DNA of 64,000 bases from Ostreococcus mediterraneus (Eukaryota > Chlorophyta > Mamiellophyceae > Mamiellales > Bathycoccaceae): assembly GCA_012295225.1 (NCBI GenBank), contig WMKK01000012.1, positions 549,054 through 613,053 on the forward strand, read 5' to 3'. A program made the position numbers and the translations under genes. Under the pieces are notes generated by a model, which saw only the letters and a list, made by a program, of their open reading frames with translations, searched no databases and was not told the origin of the DNA. This document shows positions 39,000-49,500 of this stretch, one piece after another (the stretch's first letter is position 1; each line of letters starts with the position of its first letter).

Positions 39000-41930
39000 A
39001 TGGCAAAGAAGAAGAAATCCAAAGCTAATCCCGGCGGTGGTCGACGCAAGTTTTTCCAAAACGCCAACGATGGGCCGGTGCAGACGAAGACGAAGAGCGC
39101 GTTCGAGACGATTTCGACGCGAAAAAAGTTTGACATTATGGGTAGAAAGATTAAAGGTGAGCGTGGTAACGTGTTGAAAGCACGCACCGAGGCTGTGGAG
39201 AAGCGTCGGCGAACTTTGTTGCGCGAACATGAAGAGAGTGGCAAGGCGAATGCTTTCGTGGACAGACGCTTTGGCGAGCACGACGGCGAGATGAGCATTG
39301 AAGAGAAGAATATTGGTCGTCTCGCGAAAGCCAGATTACGCCAATTGAAAAAGACGAAAACGTTTGCATTGAATGACGACGACGACGACTGTGATGACGA
39401 TGGATTCAAAACGCTCACGCACCTGGGAAAACCACTCGCTGAACGCGACTTTACGACAAAGCCCGCGCACGGTGAAGATGACGATGATAATCTGGACGAT
39501 GAAATCACGCGTAACTTTCACTTTGGCGGCGGTGATATGAATAATACCAACGACGAAGATCCCGAGCGAAGAAAGAGCAAGAAGGATGTCATGGAGGAAC
39601 TCATCGCGAAGAGCAAGTTTTACAAGGCTGAAAAGCAAAAGCAGCGAGACGACGACGAAGAGATACTTGATAAACTTGATTCCGATTTCAAAGCTATTAG
39701 TTCAGGTGGGCTTTTATCTGGCGCGTTGAGGAAAGCGGTCGGCCATATGAAGCCGACGGGTCCAGAAAAAAAGACTCAAGTACCCGAGAAGGATGAGTAT
39801 GACGTTTGGGCACGAACATTAGCATTTGAGAAACGTGGTCAGGCTGGTGATAGAGCAAAGACGCAAGAAGAAATCGAAACCCAAGAAAAGTTAGCTCTAG
39901 AGCAAGCTGAACGAAAACGATTGAAACGCATGCGTACTGGTGGGTCCGATGATGAAAGTTCTGACGATGATGACGGTCCTCAAGGTGGTTATGCGGCTCG
40001 GCGACGTAAACTGCGCAAGGGTGAGGATGAGGACGACAACTCCTTGCGCAAGTCTGATCGTAAGCAGGATCACGTTGGTGGTGAAGATTTAGAGGAAAAC
40101 TTTGCGCTGGAGAGCGATGAGGAGGATTCTGACGAAGAATCGGACGGAGAAGACTCAGATAACGAATCTGATAGCGATAATAATGATGAGGACGACGAAG
40201 ACGAAGACTTAGATGATGCCGCCCGCCTGCGTAAATCGCTTAAATCAGAGATGAAACACGTGGATAAAGAGTTAGAACAAGGTAAAAATCGTCTCAGAAA
40301 GTTGGGTATCTTACAAGATGGGGTCGAGGCGCGTGCTTCAGACGAGGATGAGGACGATGAGGACGATGAGGACGATGAGGACGATGAGGACGATGAGGAC
40401 GATGAGGACGATGAGGAGGACGTCGAGGACGACGTGCACATCGGTCTCCTTCGAGAAATAGAACAAGAGGTAGAGGCTAAAGCGCCACCTAATGCGAGCG
40501 CGGCCATCACGAAGTCGTCCGATAAGGTTCTTTTGAAAAGTAAAAGTAAAAAGGATTCTGACGCCGTCGAACGCGTTGACATACCTTTTACGTTCTCTAT
40601 GCCCGAAACTGCTGCGGCGCTCGATTCCATGATTGGTAGCCATAACGCAGAAGATGCATTTACGATTATCACAAGAATACGAAAGTGCAACGCGCCGTCA
40701 CTGGCAGAAGACAACAGGAAACGCATTCAAACTTTGCTTGGTCTTCTTTTACAGCGCTTTGAAATCCTCGCCGGTCAAGCGCCTTTACCAATAGATCATT
40801 TGGATGTTCTATCAAGACACATCGTGGATCTCAGCGCTCAAGTTCCTTTCTTTGCAGCAACTGCAGTGAAGGCGCGTGTTGAAAAAATGAGCTCCAGGCT
40901 TAGACAAGCTTTGCGCGACGGTGAGACTGGCTGGCCACCCGCGCGTACGATTCTACTACTGTCTTTGTTTGCTGCAATTTTCCCTACCACGGATAAGTCG
41001 CACCCAGTCACGACTCCAGCTTCGCTTTATATCGGAAATTTACTTGCGCACTGCGCGATTCGATCAACAAGGGATGCCACTTTGGCTGTGATTGTCGCCA
41101 CAATGGCTAGTTTATATTCGTCAAGTGCCGAAAGAATATTTCCCGAGGCGTTGGCTTTGATGACTGCCCTTCTTCAAAGTGCTACTCGCTCAAAAACTGA
41201 CTGGCAAAATGGATTACCTACTCACTTAGCGGAGCAGATTGGAGGACCGTGGTTGTCACAAGGCATCGCCGCCAAAGCGACAGCGGTCGCTTTACCAGAG
41301 GCATTGAATGGCATTTATTCGGGTCAAATGAATGATGGCGAATTAGCGGCAATAGCCCTCAAAGCCGCGATTTCATGCTTGCGTCAATTGTCACGACCGG
41401 TGATGAAAACGCCTTCGGCTGCAGAATTATTGGCACCTGTTCGCGAGATCGTGCATGTTCTTGCACAGGCGAGCAATAAAAAGTCCAAACGTTCTGAACT
41501 CTCTGATTCTTGCGCTGATTTCGTCAAGGAATTGGATGACGCTCTGGCTGGTGCTGTTAAAACGCCGCTTGCATACCACACTAAGGCTGTTGAAGCAATC
41601 CAAACATACTTGCCTCGTTTCGAAGAGGATGGATACGTGCTTGGTCGCGACTACGATCCCAATCGTGAGCGTGCAGAGAAGAAGAAGCTCAAGAAGCAAC
41701 TCAAACAAGAAACTCGTGGAGCTGTTCGCGAACTTCGTAAGGATAATCGCTTCATGGCAGATGCCCGTTCGAAGGAACAAGCCGCGGCGGCTGATGAACG
41801 TGGTGCGAAACAACGTGAGGTGCTATCCTTCCTTGAGAAGCAGGAAAGCGATCTCAAATCCGGTGGCCAAGGTGGCCAGTTAGTGAAAAACAGGCGTCGC
41901 GTGAGCAAAGGTTCCAGACGAGCGTTTTGA
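39000..41930 (+). CDS. NOP14: NOP14 nucleolar protein (SSU processome)
   Basis: Required for 18S rRNA maturation and 40S assembly. The N-terminus matches NOP14 closely (AFETISTRKKFDIMGRKIKG, RTLLREHEESGKANAFVDRR, FGEHDGEMSIEEK). Long Asp/Glu tracts follow, then the helical C-terminal half, ending with the family's basic tail: GYVLGRDYDPNRERAEKKKL, then VRELRKDNRFMADARSKEQ. The ATG at 39000 (MAKKKKSKANPGG) is preferred over the upstream frame. A 9-bp repeat encodes part of the acidic region. The length, 976 residues, is in the family range. The stop lies 40 bp from that of ISE2. Confidence 0.92.
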   Translation: MAKKKKSKANPGGGRRKFFQNANDGPVQTKTKSAFETISTRKKFDIMGRKIKGERGNVLKARTEAVEKRRRTLLREHEESGKANAFVDRRFGEHDGEMSIEEKNIGRLAKARLRQLKKTKTFALNDDDDDCDDDGFKTLTHLGKPLAERDFTTKPAHGEDDDDNLDDEITRNFHFGGGDMNNTNDEDPERRKSKKDVMEELIAKSKFYKAEKQKQRDDDEEILDKLDSDFKAISSGGLLSGALRKAVGHMKPTGPEKKTQVPEKDEYDVWARTLAFEKRGQAGDRAKTQEEIETQEKLALEQAERKRLKRMRTGGSDDESSDDDDGPQGGYAARRRKLRKGEDEDDNSLRKSDRKQDHVGGEDLEENFALESDEEDSDEESDGEDSDNESDSDNNDEDDEDEDLDDAARLRKSLKSEMKHVDKELEQGKNRLRKLGILQDGVEARASDEDEDDEDDEDDEDDEDDEDDEDDEEDVEDDVHIGLLREIEQEVEAKAPPNASAAITKSSDKVLLKSKSKKDSDAVERVDIPFTFSMPETAAALDSMIGSHNAEDAFTIITRIRKCNAPSLAEDNRKRIQTLLGLLLQRFEILAGQAPLPIDHLDVLSRHIVDLSAQVPFFAATAVKARVEKMSSRLRQALRDGETGWPPARTILLLSLFAAIFPTTDKSHPVTTPASLYIGNLLAHCAIRSTRDATLAVIVATMASLYSSSAERIFPEALALMTALLQSATRSKTDWQNGLPTHLAEQIGGPWLSQGIAAKATAVALPEALNGIYSGQMNDGELAAIALKAAISCLRQLSRPVMKTPSAAELLAPVREIVHVLAQASNKKSKRSELSDSCADFVKELDDALAGAVKTPLAYHTKAVEAIQTYLPRFEEDGYVLGRDYDPNRERAEKKKLKKQLKQETRGAVRELRKDNRFMADARSKEQAAAADERGAKQREVLSFLEKQESDLKSGGQGGQLVKNRRRVSKGSRRAF
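40350..40416 (+). repeat. GAGGACGAT nonamer repeat encoding Glu-Asp-Asp
   Basis: About seven tandem units in the acidic region of NOP14. The repeat number is likely to vary between strains without breaking the frame. Confidence 0.9.
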
Positions 41931-41970
41931 TGCCGATAGATTTGTAAAGTACAATACAATAATTTCTAAA

Positions 41971-44900
41971 CTACGAAAGGTCACTAATTGGTGGTCTGTT
42001 TACTATATCGTTAGCCTTCTTGGCCGCTGCTTTCATACTCTCTGGTAAGTGTGGCGCGCGCGGAATTTGGGCAAGAAGTTCCGCCGTGCGTCTGAGAATT
42101 CGCGCAAGGTCTCCTTCATCAAGCGTTGTATCGCGCCTAATTTGCTCCCATGATGTACCTGACGCCCAAGATTCCACAAGTGCTGCAATTTCAAAGCTTA
42201 AACCGACTGGAACATCGATGCGAGAAGACATTTGAAGATACAAAAGGTCATTCATCTTTGGTTCGAGGTCTTGAAGAATTGTAGAAAGTTCTTCTGAAGG
42301 ACCATAGAAGCATGTTGTTGGGCGATTATCCATGCAAAGAGCTCCTGCAAACCCAGCTAAAGATATCGCGTCAAGGTTTGTGATTTGAGGTGAGCTCAAT
42401 GCCATTCCCAACCATAATTCGTTTTCACCTCTCAAATCCGCACAAATTTCGCCAAATTCAAGCAGTTTCAACGTCTCAGATTCAAGCGCTCCAGTTTCGA
42501 CAAGAATATCAACGACGCGCAAGAACTCATCCCAACCAGCCGCGGAGTATTCTTTAATACGTTGTTCAATCTTTGCTCGTTGTTCCTTTAGCGCTTTGAG
42601 CTTTGACTCTCGCTTCTTTTGCTGTTTCGCCGTTCGGCGGAGTGCCGCGATTCCCTCCATGTCGTAAATTTCCTCCTGTGTTTTCAGAATTTGCATCTTT
42701 TGCGCATTGATGTATTCCGCCGATTCAGGCGCATCTTCAAACGGAACAAAACTTTCCATACTGCTCGGCAAAGCTTGCGCTGCTGAAAACGCGCGCTTCG
42801 AGGTGTCTGATTTCCACACGCCCCCGCCCGACGCTCGTACCCATCGGAGAGAACTTGATGATGGTGGTGCCCCAGCATCCTTTAAGCTCGTTAAACTCAT
42901 GTCACTCCCGCCAAGACCGATAGATTTGATTCGATCAGAATAAATTCGATACCAGACGCCATCACTACCCAAGGCGGTGAACTCGCCCATTGGATATGGT
43001 TTGCTGATGATGTTACCCTCCAGTTGTTTCGCTGGCGGGATCGCTTCAAATATAGCAGCAGCGATCACTCCTCTGGAAAATCTCGCCGTAGAATCATTTT
43101 CAAATCCATCTTCATCAAACGACTGCATAAAATCACCTTCTGAAGAATCGTCATCTGAATAACCAAATAAGTCGTCTAAGCTTGGTGCATTGTCGCCATT
43201 CACATCCTCCAAACGCCATTCACCGGCCAAATCTTGCCCTTCCATCTTCAGTGTGTCATTTTCAAAAAGTGCGATGGTCGTCGATTTTCGCTCTTCTCGG
43301 AGTTTTCGCACATTATTTCCAATATCAATCGCGACAATGACGGGATTGTCTGAACGTTCTATCGCCGATTGAACGGTTTCTCGAATTTCTGACGCCTGCG
43401 ATTCGGCGATTTGCCGCTTCAAGATTTTTAGCAAGCGTTTTTCTTCTTTTAGACGCTCGTCTAATTTCATAAACTTCTTCCATTCAGCCGCGCCTTCGTC
43501 ATCACCATCATCTTGCTCAATCTGCGCCTTCAGCTTCTTGATTTGATCGTCACAACGCCTGAGCTCTCGCTCTCGTACCGCTCGTGCCTTACCACCAAGG
43601 TAGTTTCCGAAACTTCTTTCAACAATCCCTTGTACCTGTTCAAGCGTACGGCCTTGAAGTAAATTTAATACCATACCATAAGAAATTGAGAATTGAGATT
43701 TTAAATTCTCAGGAGGTGCAAGCACGAGCTCAAAAGCTTCATCTGGTCCTTCAAAAGGAGACTGACAGCAAACGACGTGACCAACTTTGTCAAATCCACG
43801 CCGGCCCGCTCTGCCAGCCATTTGCATGAATTCGTTTGAAGTTAGCAGGCGCGGCCCTTGGTCGTCACGTTTTGATAATGCACTTAACACAGAACAGCGC
43901 GCGGGCATATTTACTCCAGCGGCAAGCGTTTCCGTGGCGAAAACAACTTTGATCAAACCTCTCTGGAAGAGCTTTTCAACCAATCCTTTCCAAGCGGGGA
44001 GTAAGCCTGCGTGGTGGGACGCGATGCCTCGGCGCAAGGGTTCTACCATGCTTGACCTGACTGCAGATTTATTTTTCTCGGAAAATTCATTCAATGCGAT
44101 GTCGATTTCATTTTGTTCGGCACGCGTGACGAGATTCGCACCAGCTTGTACGAGGAATTCCACAGATTGGTCACAGCCTTTGCGACTGAAAATAAACCAC
44201 ACCGCTGGAATCATATCGCTCGCAATGAGCTGCTGAACTGTCGTTTCCACATGAGGAACGAATCTCCTACGCGCAATACGCTCAGACTCTTTTGCGTAGT
44301 TTCTAGACTGCCCACCATTTCCTGTGTCCCATTCGCTTCGTTCTTTGATGCCTTCACGTGTGAAAGGATACAGGTCATGGTGGAGCTTTGTGCCTTTGAA
44401 ATTCATCAAGGGTCCCATACCAGGGTACATTCTCGATGGTTTCATGCTATATTGCCACGTCAAAGGCACTGGTCGATAGTTTGAAATGACCGTTTTGCAT
44501 GGCCCGTGAACTTCCTCAATCCATCCCGTCAAATCCTCTGGGTTACCGACCGTGGCAGACAAGCAAAGGAGCTGAATCCGCGAAGGACAATAAATAATGG
44601 TCTCTTCCCACACAGTACCTCTCGAGCGATCGGCGAGGTAGTGCACTTCGTCGAGAACAACCACACTCACTTCCTGTAAGCGCTCATCGTCTCGTCCTCC
44701 AGCCGCCGAAGAGTATAACATATTCCGCAAGATCTCTGTCGTCATAATCATCACGTCCGCGTCGCCGTTGATATCTACATCACCCGTTTTCAATCCACAT
44801 CTGCGCTTGCCAAATATTTGCTGAAATTCGCGGAGCTTTTGATTCGACAATGCTTTGAGTGGGGTTGTGTAAATAGCTTTCTTGCCTTGCGCGAGCGCAG

Positions 44901-45300
44901 TTAAGATTGCTGTCTCGCCGACTAATGTTTTCCCACTACCAGTTGGTGCCGAAACGACGACCGAAGAGCCATTGATGAGTAAATCTGTGGCTTCTATTTG
45001 AAATTCGTCCAGGTCGTACGGATAAAAACGAACAATATCCTTGACGTCTACCGGAGACGTGGAGGCTTTGGTCAGGAGCGTCTCCAGACGTTCGAGCTTT
45101 GACGCCTCCTGAGTGATCTCAGCGCTATCACTCTCGTCTTCAACAACAGCTGATTGTCGCACTAGTAACCTGGCCGAACGTAACGGCGCGCGAAGGCTAA
45201 CGCGAGCACGCAAGCGACCCACACCCTTTGCCTGCCCATGCCCACGCACACCTTCGTGACGGGCGCCTTCGAACGCAACTGTTGCCGAACGCGAGAGCAT
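41971..45300 (-). CDS. ISE2-like plastid DEVH-box RNA helicase
   Basis: A Ski2-class helicase; in plants ISE2 acts in chloroplast RNA processing and affects plasmodesmata. Seen here: a leader (~1-50), the entry FYPYDLDEFQIEATDLL, Walker A APTGSGKT (~118-125), TTPLKALSNQK, DEVH in VVLDEVHYLAD (~217-220), SATVGNPEDL, the helicase C motifs FATETLAAGVNMPA and MQMAGRAGRRGFD, then a long coiled region and the C-terminal DSHCT-type helical domain (SWASGTSWEQIRRDTTLDEGDLARILRR). It has 1109 residues. The acidic insert ~705-745 and C-terminal layout follow ISE2 rather than Mtr4 or Ski2. The first ATG is 45300. Confidence 0.85.
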   Translation of the reverse strand: MLSRSATVAFEGARHEGVRGHGQAKGVGRLRARVSLRAPLRSARLLVRQSAVVEDESDSAEITQEASKLERLETLLTKASTSPVDVKDIVRFYPYDLDEFQIEATDLLINGSSVVVSAPTGSGKTLVGETAILTALAQGKKAIYTTPLKALSNQKLREFQQIFGKRRCGLKTGDVDINGDADVMIMTTEILRNMLYSSAAGGRDDERLQEVSVVVLDEVHYLADRSRGTVWEETIIYCPSRIQLLCLSATVGNPEDLTGWIEEVHGPCKTVISNYRPVPLTWQYSMKPSRMYPGMGPLMNFKGTKLHHDLYPFTREGIKERSEWDTGNGGQSRNYAKESERIARRRFVPHVETTVQQLIASDMIPAVWFIFSRKGCDQSVEFLVQAGANLVTRAEQNEIDIALNEFSEKNKSAVRSSMVEPLRRGIASHHAGLLPAWKGLVEKLFQRGLIKVVFATETLAAGVNMPARCSVLSALSKRDDQGPRLLTSNEFMQMAGRAGRRGFDKVGHVVCCQSPFEGPDEAFELVLAPPENLKSQFSISYGMVLNLLQGRTLEQVQGIVERSFGNYLGGKARAVRERELRRCDDQIKKLKAQIEQDDGDDEGAAEWKKFMKLDERLKEEKRLLKILKRQIAESQASEIRETVQSAIERSDNPVIVAIDIGNNVRKLREERKSTTIALFENDTLKMEGQDLAGEWRLEDVNGDNAPSLDDLFGYSDDDSSEGDFMQSFDEDGFENDSTARFSRGVIAAAIFEAIPPAKQLEGNIISKPYPMGEFTALGSDGVWYRIYSDRIKSIGLGGSDMSLTSLKDAGAPPSSSSLRWVRASGGGVWKSDTSKRAFSAAQALPSSMESFVPFEDAPESAEYINAQKMQILKTQEEIYDMEGIAALRRTAKQQKKRESKLKALKEQRAKIEQRIKEYSAAGWDEFLRVVDILVETGALESETLKLLEFGEICADLRGENELWLGMALSSPQITNLDAISLAGFAGALCMDNRPTTCFYGPSEELSTILQDLEPKMNDLLYLQMSSRIDVPVGLSFEIAALVESWASGTSWEQIRRDTTLDEGDLARILRRTAELLAQIPRAPHLPESMKAAAKKANDIVNRPPISDLS

Positions 45301-45550
45301 CACGAGAGAAAGCGCGCCTGAGTTCGTCGAGAGCAGCGCTTAATTCGTTCTAGCGTGTGTTTCGGTGCGCCAACACGAGGTCACGCCGTTTATGCGCGAG
45401 CGGTCGTGAGACGTTTCGACATCGACACTTGTCGCTTTTGAAAAAATTGTTCCTTTGAGGCTTGCAAAAGGAATATTTGTCTCGGTATACTTCCCACGGC
45501 CTTGCGCACTCCGCTCAATCTAACGCCAACTAAAATTAAAAATTACACGA

Positions 45551-46306
45551 CTACCGCTGCAGCTTAACCACTAGGACTAAGATGAGCACTAAAATCAACA
45601 AGACGAGAACGACCCACGCCAAAGCGCGGCAGTTTGACTCGCGGGCGCGGCTCATCATGCGTTTAATGGCGCGCGTCGCCACGTTTAATTTTGCTCGCGT
45701 ATCCTCCATGTCGTCTTCTAAACCATCCAAGAGCTTTGCGTGCAAATCAAGCTCGTCATTCACCGCCAGTGAGATGTGGTGCGCGGTTTGAGCCGCGCTC
45801 GACAAGTCGTCCAAGGCGTCGTCTTGTTCGACGAGCATGTCCCGTTGAAGTTGCAGCACTTCTCTCGCGTCCATTGGCGCTCGCGTGCGCTCATTAACGC
45901 CATCTCGCTCTATGTATACACTAGCAACACTCGTGCTTGGCTCCGTTTCCTTTGGCTTGTCGCGTACTGAAACTCTTTTCACGAGCGCATCCAAGCGAGC
46001 ATTCACCGCATCCAACGCGTCTCGTCGTCTCTCGTACTCCGTCTCCAACATATCACCCTTCTTCGCGGTTTCAAGCATAATACGTAGTCTAGACACTTTC
46101 GCTCTCGCACCCGAGATGTTCCTTCGCGCCTCCACCGTAAGTCGCGCGTCGTCTGCGCTCACATTGTCGTCACCATCATCATTCGTCCTCGTCTTTCCAC
46201 GTCCACGTCCTCGTTGCCCTCGTGCGTCGTCTCTCGTGCGCACTTTGAGTTCACCCTCCGCGGTTAACTCTCTCGCATCGTCTAATTCATCGTTCCATCG
46301 CTCCAT
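45551..46306 (-). CDS. Qc-SNARE, SYP5-like, with His at the zero layer
   Basis: A membrane-fusion protein of the late endosomal/vacuolar route in plants. From the ATG at 46306 (251 residues) there are an N-terminal helical region, then the SNARE helix (about 160-225: EQDDALDDLSSAAQTAHHIS, then VNDELDLHAKLLDGLEDDM), and a C-terminal membrane anchor (LAWVVLVLLILVLILVLVV). The wording follows SYP51/SYP52 (ISLAVNDELDL). In Q-SNAREs the residue after ELDL is the zero-layer Gln; here it is His189 (codon CAC at 45742-45740 on the minus strand). Both halves of the helix keep normal hydrophobic heptads. Divergent from RRP5. Confidence 0.82.
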   Translation of the reverse strand: MERWNDELDDARELTAEGELKVRTRDDARGQRGRGRGKTRTNDDGDDNVSADDARLTVEARRNISGARAKVSRLRIMLETAKKGDMLETEYERRRDALDAVNARLDALVKRVSVRDKPKETEPSTSVASVYIERDGVNERTRAPMDAREVLQLQRDMLVEQDDALDDLSSAAQTAHHISLAVNDELDLHAKLLDGLEDDMEDTRAKLNVATRAIKRMMSRARESNCRALAWVVLVLLILVLILVLVVKLQR

Positions 46307-46517
46307 GGCGACGGAACGTGTCGGGAAATGCACGCGACCGCGCACGCGAGCGCGCACCAAGGCACCATGGCATGGCACGTTCGGACATTTGGCATTTCAC
46401 ACGTCTCGAACACGCGCGCACGACGTCGTGGCGCGCGACACTGCGCAAGGCGCGTGGCGATAGGGTGGCGTCGCGCGACGACGAACAGGCGTGCATAGTT
46501 AAAACACGCGTTCTATC

Positions 46518-49500
46518 ATGGCTAAACGCGCGCGAGAACGCGAGGTAAACCGCGCCAACGACAGCGAAGGCGACGATGAGCAAGGCGCATTTCCACGAGG
46601 CGGCGGCGGCGATGACGGTGCGTTCCCGAGAGGTGGACGACGCGACCGAGACGACGACGACGACGACGACGACGGACACGGTAGAGATGGCGGCTCACGT
46701 GACCGGCATAAGAAACGTTCGATAAAGTCAAACGATGACGGAGACGATCTGTTTGCGTCGCTTGCGCGCGCGGGGAAGTCTGCCTCGGGGAGCGGCAAGA
46801 GTGGGGCCAAGTACGTGGAGACACTCAAGTTTAAAAATCTGCGGAATGGGGCGAAGATGTTAGGTGTGGTGAGTGAAATTACTCCAAAAGGATTAGTGGT
46901 GAGTCTGCCGAATGGCTTGCGAGGGACGGTGGCGCGCTCAGAGGTTTCAGATATCTTCACAAAGGCGTCAGGGAAAGCGGCGCGCGCGAGCGACGGCTCG
47001 AGCTCAGAGTCAGACTCGGACGAGTACAGCGATGATGATGATGGAGTAAACGGCATATTGAACTTGGATGAGTTATTTGAGACTGGCCAACTCGTGCGAT
47101 GTGCGGTTATTAGCTTGGATAAAGGTAAAACTGGCGGAAAACGTATCGAACTTACGCTGAAACTATCAGCGGTGTGCGAGGGAGTGTCAAAGGAGTGCCT
47201 CGTTGAAGGATCAGTGACTCCCGCCGTAGTGCAAAGTGTCGAAGATCATGGTTATATCTTAGAATTCGGAGTTGCCGATACGAGTGGATTTTTACCGAAG
47301 AAAAACGTTTCAAGTGATTTGACGGTGTTCAAAGGGAAAATTATTGATGTCGTCATCACTGGCGTTCCATCCGGCAATAAAGGATACTTTACCGTAACGA
47401 GCGATCGTAAACGCGCGACGAGTGCAGTGGCGCATGAGACATCAGCGACATCAGTTTCGACGCTGCTTCCGGGCATGCTCGTCAACTCGCGTGTGAAGCA
47501 AGTTTTAGAAGACGGTATCAATGTCTCATTCATGACATACTTTTCTGGTACGGTGGATTGTTTTCATACTGGTGCGGCTGCGACGGCGAAGGGCGTAGCG
47601 ACGGTATTTAAAACAGGAGAACGCATGCGCGCACGAATTTTGTTTGTCGACACCGCTTCAAAGCGTATTTGCTTGACGCTTTTGCCTCATTTGCTTGACT
47701 ACAAGCCAATCGAGCTTCCAAAGCTGGGCCAGGTGTTTTCGACGGCTAAAGTCGAGCGCATAGATTCTGGTCAGGGTGTGGCATTGAGCATCCTTGACAA
47801 TAAACATGCAGTTGCCGGCTATGCGCACGTTTCGCAGCTATCTGATGAGCGCATAGAAAAAGTTGAGAAAAAGTTCAAAGTTGGGCGTAGCGTAAACGTG
47901 CGCGTCATCGGTCATCGGTTGCTTGATGGTTTGGTGAGTGTCAGTTTGAAATCTTCAGTCATGGCGCAGCCCTTCTTTTCTCTGGATGAACTCACTCCAG
48001 GCATGCTCGTGAATGGTGAAGTCTTAGCGGTTGAACACTATGGAGCAATCGTAAAATTGGCTGAAGGCATCAAGGCTCTTTGCCCACCACTGCATGTCTC
48101 CGATATTGTTGGTAGAACTACATCGTCAAAGGTGAGCCCTGGAGCGAAGCTGAAATTCAGAGTATTGAATGTTGATAGAAACAGTCGAAGAGTAACAGTT
48201 TCGCATAAGCGGACATTGATCAAATCTGAACTCCCAGTCATTGCGTCTCTTGAAGAGGCGCTCACCGGGGCAGTTACGCATGGTGTAGTAACCGGGGTAA
48301 ACGAATACGGGGTGTTTGTCTCGCTGTATGGCGATTTGAAAGGGTTGGCTAGTATAAATGAATTAGGATTGATTGGTGATCAAAAGCCTTCCGATGCTTT
48401 TGGCGTTGGTCAAGTCGTTCGAGTTTCTATTGTTTCTGCTGATTCGTCAGGACGACTCCGACTGTCGCTCTCCGCAAGTGGAGGCGACGTCCAAGCTCGG
48501 TCATCAACGATGATTGTCAACGCATCGGCTATTGATTTACAACCCGGATTGATTGTCGATACGGCTGTCGTCACTCACGTTAATCCTCACACAGGTAACA
48601 TCGAGGTCGTGTTTTCGACGGAAAAGGGCAACGTGCCAGGTATCGTCGCCGCCGCGCATTTGTCTGATCATCCCTTGACTGCGCAAGGATTGAGCTCTAC
48701 TTTGAATCCTGGAGATGAAATTGGCCCATTAGTTGTTCTTGAAGGAAAACCTACTCGGGCAGTCATGTCACGCAAGATTTCTCTCGTTGAAAGCGTTCGC
48801 GACTCAAAGCTTCCGGCACTGGCGAGCGACGCCGTGCCGGGTTCAGTCTACCCAGGTTACGTTGCGTCAGCGACGTCTTCGGGCGTTTTTGTGAGGTTTC
48901 TCGGCAAACTCACTGGACTTGCACCACCGTCCCAACTGACTGACGGCATCGCCGCGGATCCGTCTGAGATTTACACGGTTGGTCAAACTGTAAACGCGCT
49001 TGTGCTTTCCGTTGACTCGACGTCATCGCCTCCGCGTCTATCACTTTCACTCAGAATGAATGCCACGTCTTCGCCTTTGAGCGATGGTCCTTTAGTTCGT
49101 GCATTCTTTGAAGATCTTCGAGTACTTGATGAAAGAGATGTGGATGCAGAGGAAGTCGGTATATCTCCGGAAACAGCAAAGTTGCTCAAGCCCGGAACTT
49201 GGATGGATGGCACGGTGAACGAGACAAAAGATTACGGTGTTCTCGTTGACGTGCCTATTGATTCAAATGTCGTCGGTTTAGTTACTCCCCATCAAGTATC
49301 AGATGACGCAAAGTTGAAATCTGGCGACGACGTCAAGGGCTACATTCTAGATATCAGTAGACGAGAGGGCGTTGTTGACATTGGCTTGCGCGAGGGATTG
49401 GATGCGTTTAAGCGCAACAAGACGGCTGCGAGCAAGTATTTGAAGAAACTCAAGATCGGCGATGAAGTCGCGGCAGATGTTGAACTCGTTAAAGCTGAGT

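Noticed and set aside
40070-40726. Ser-rich minus-strand ORF
   Set aside because: Mirror image of the Asp/Glu codons of NOP14.
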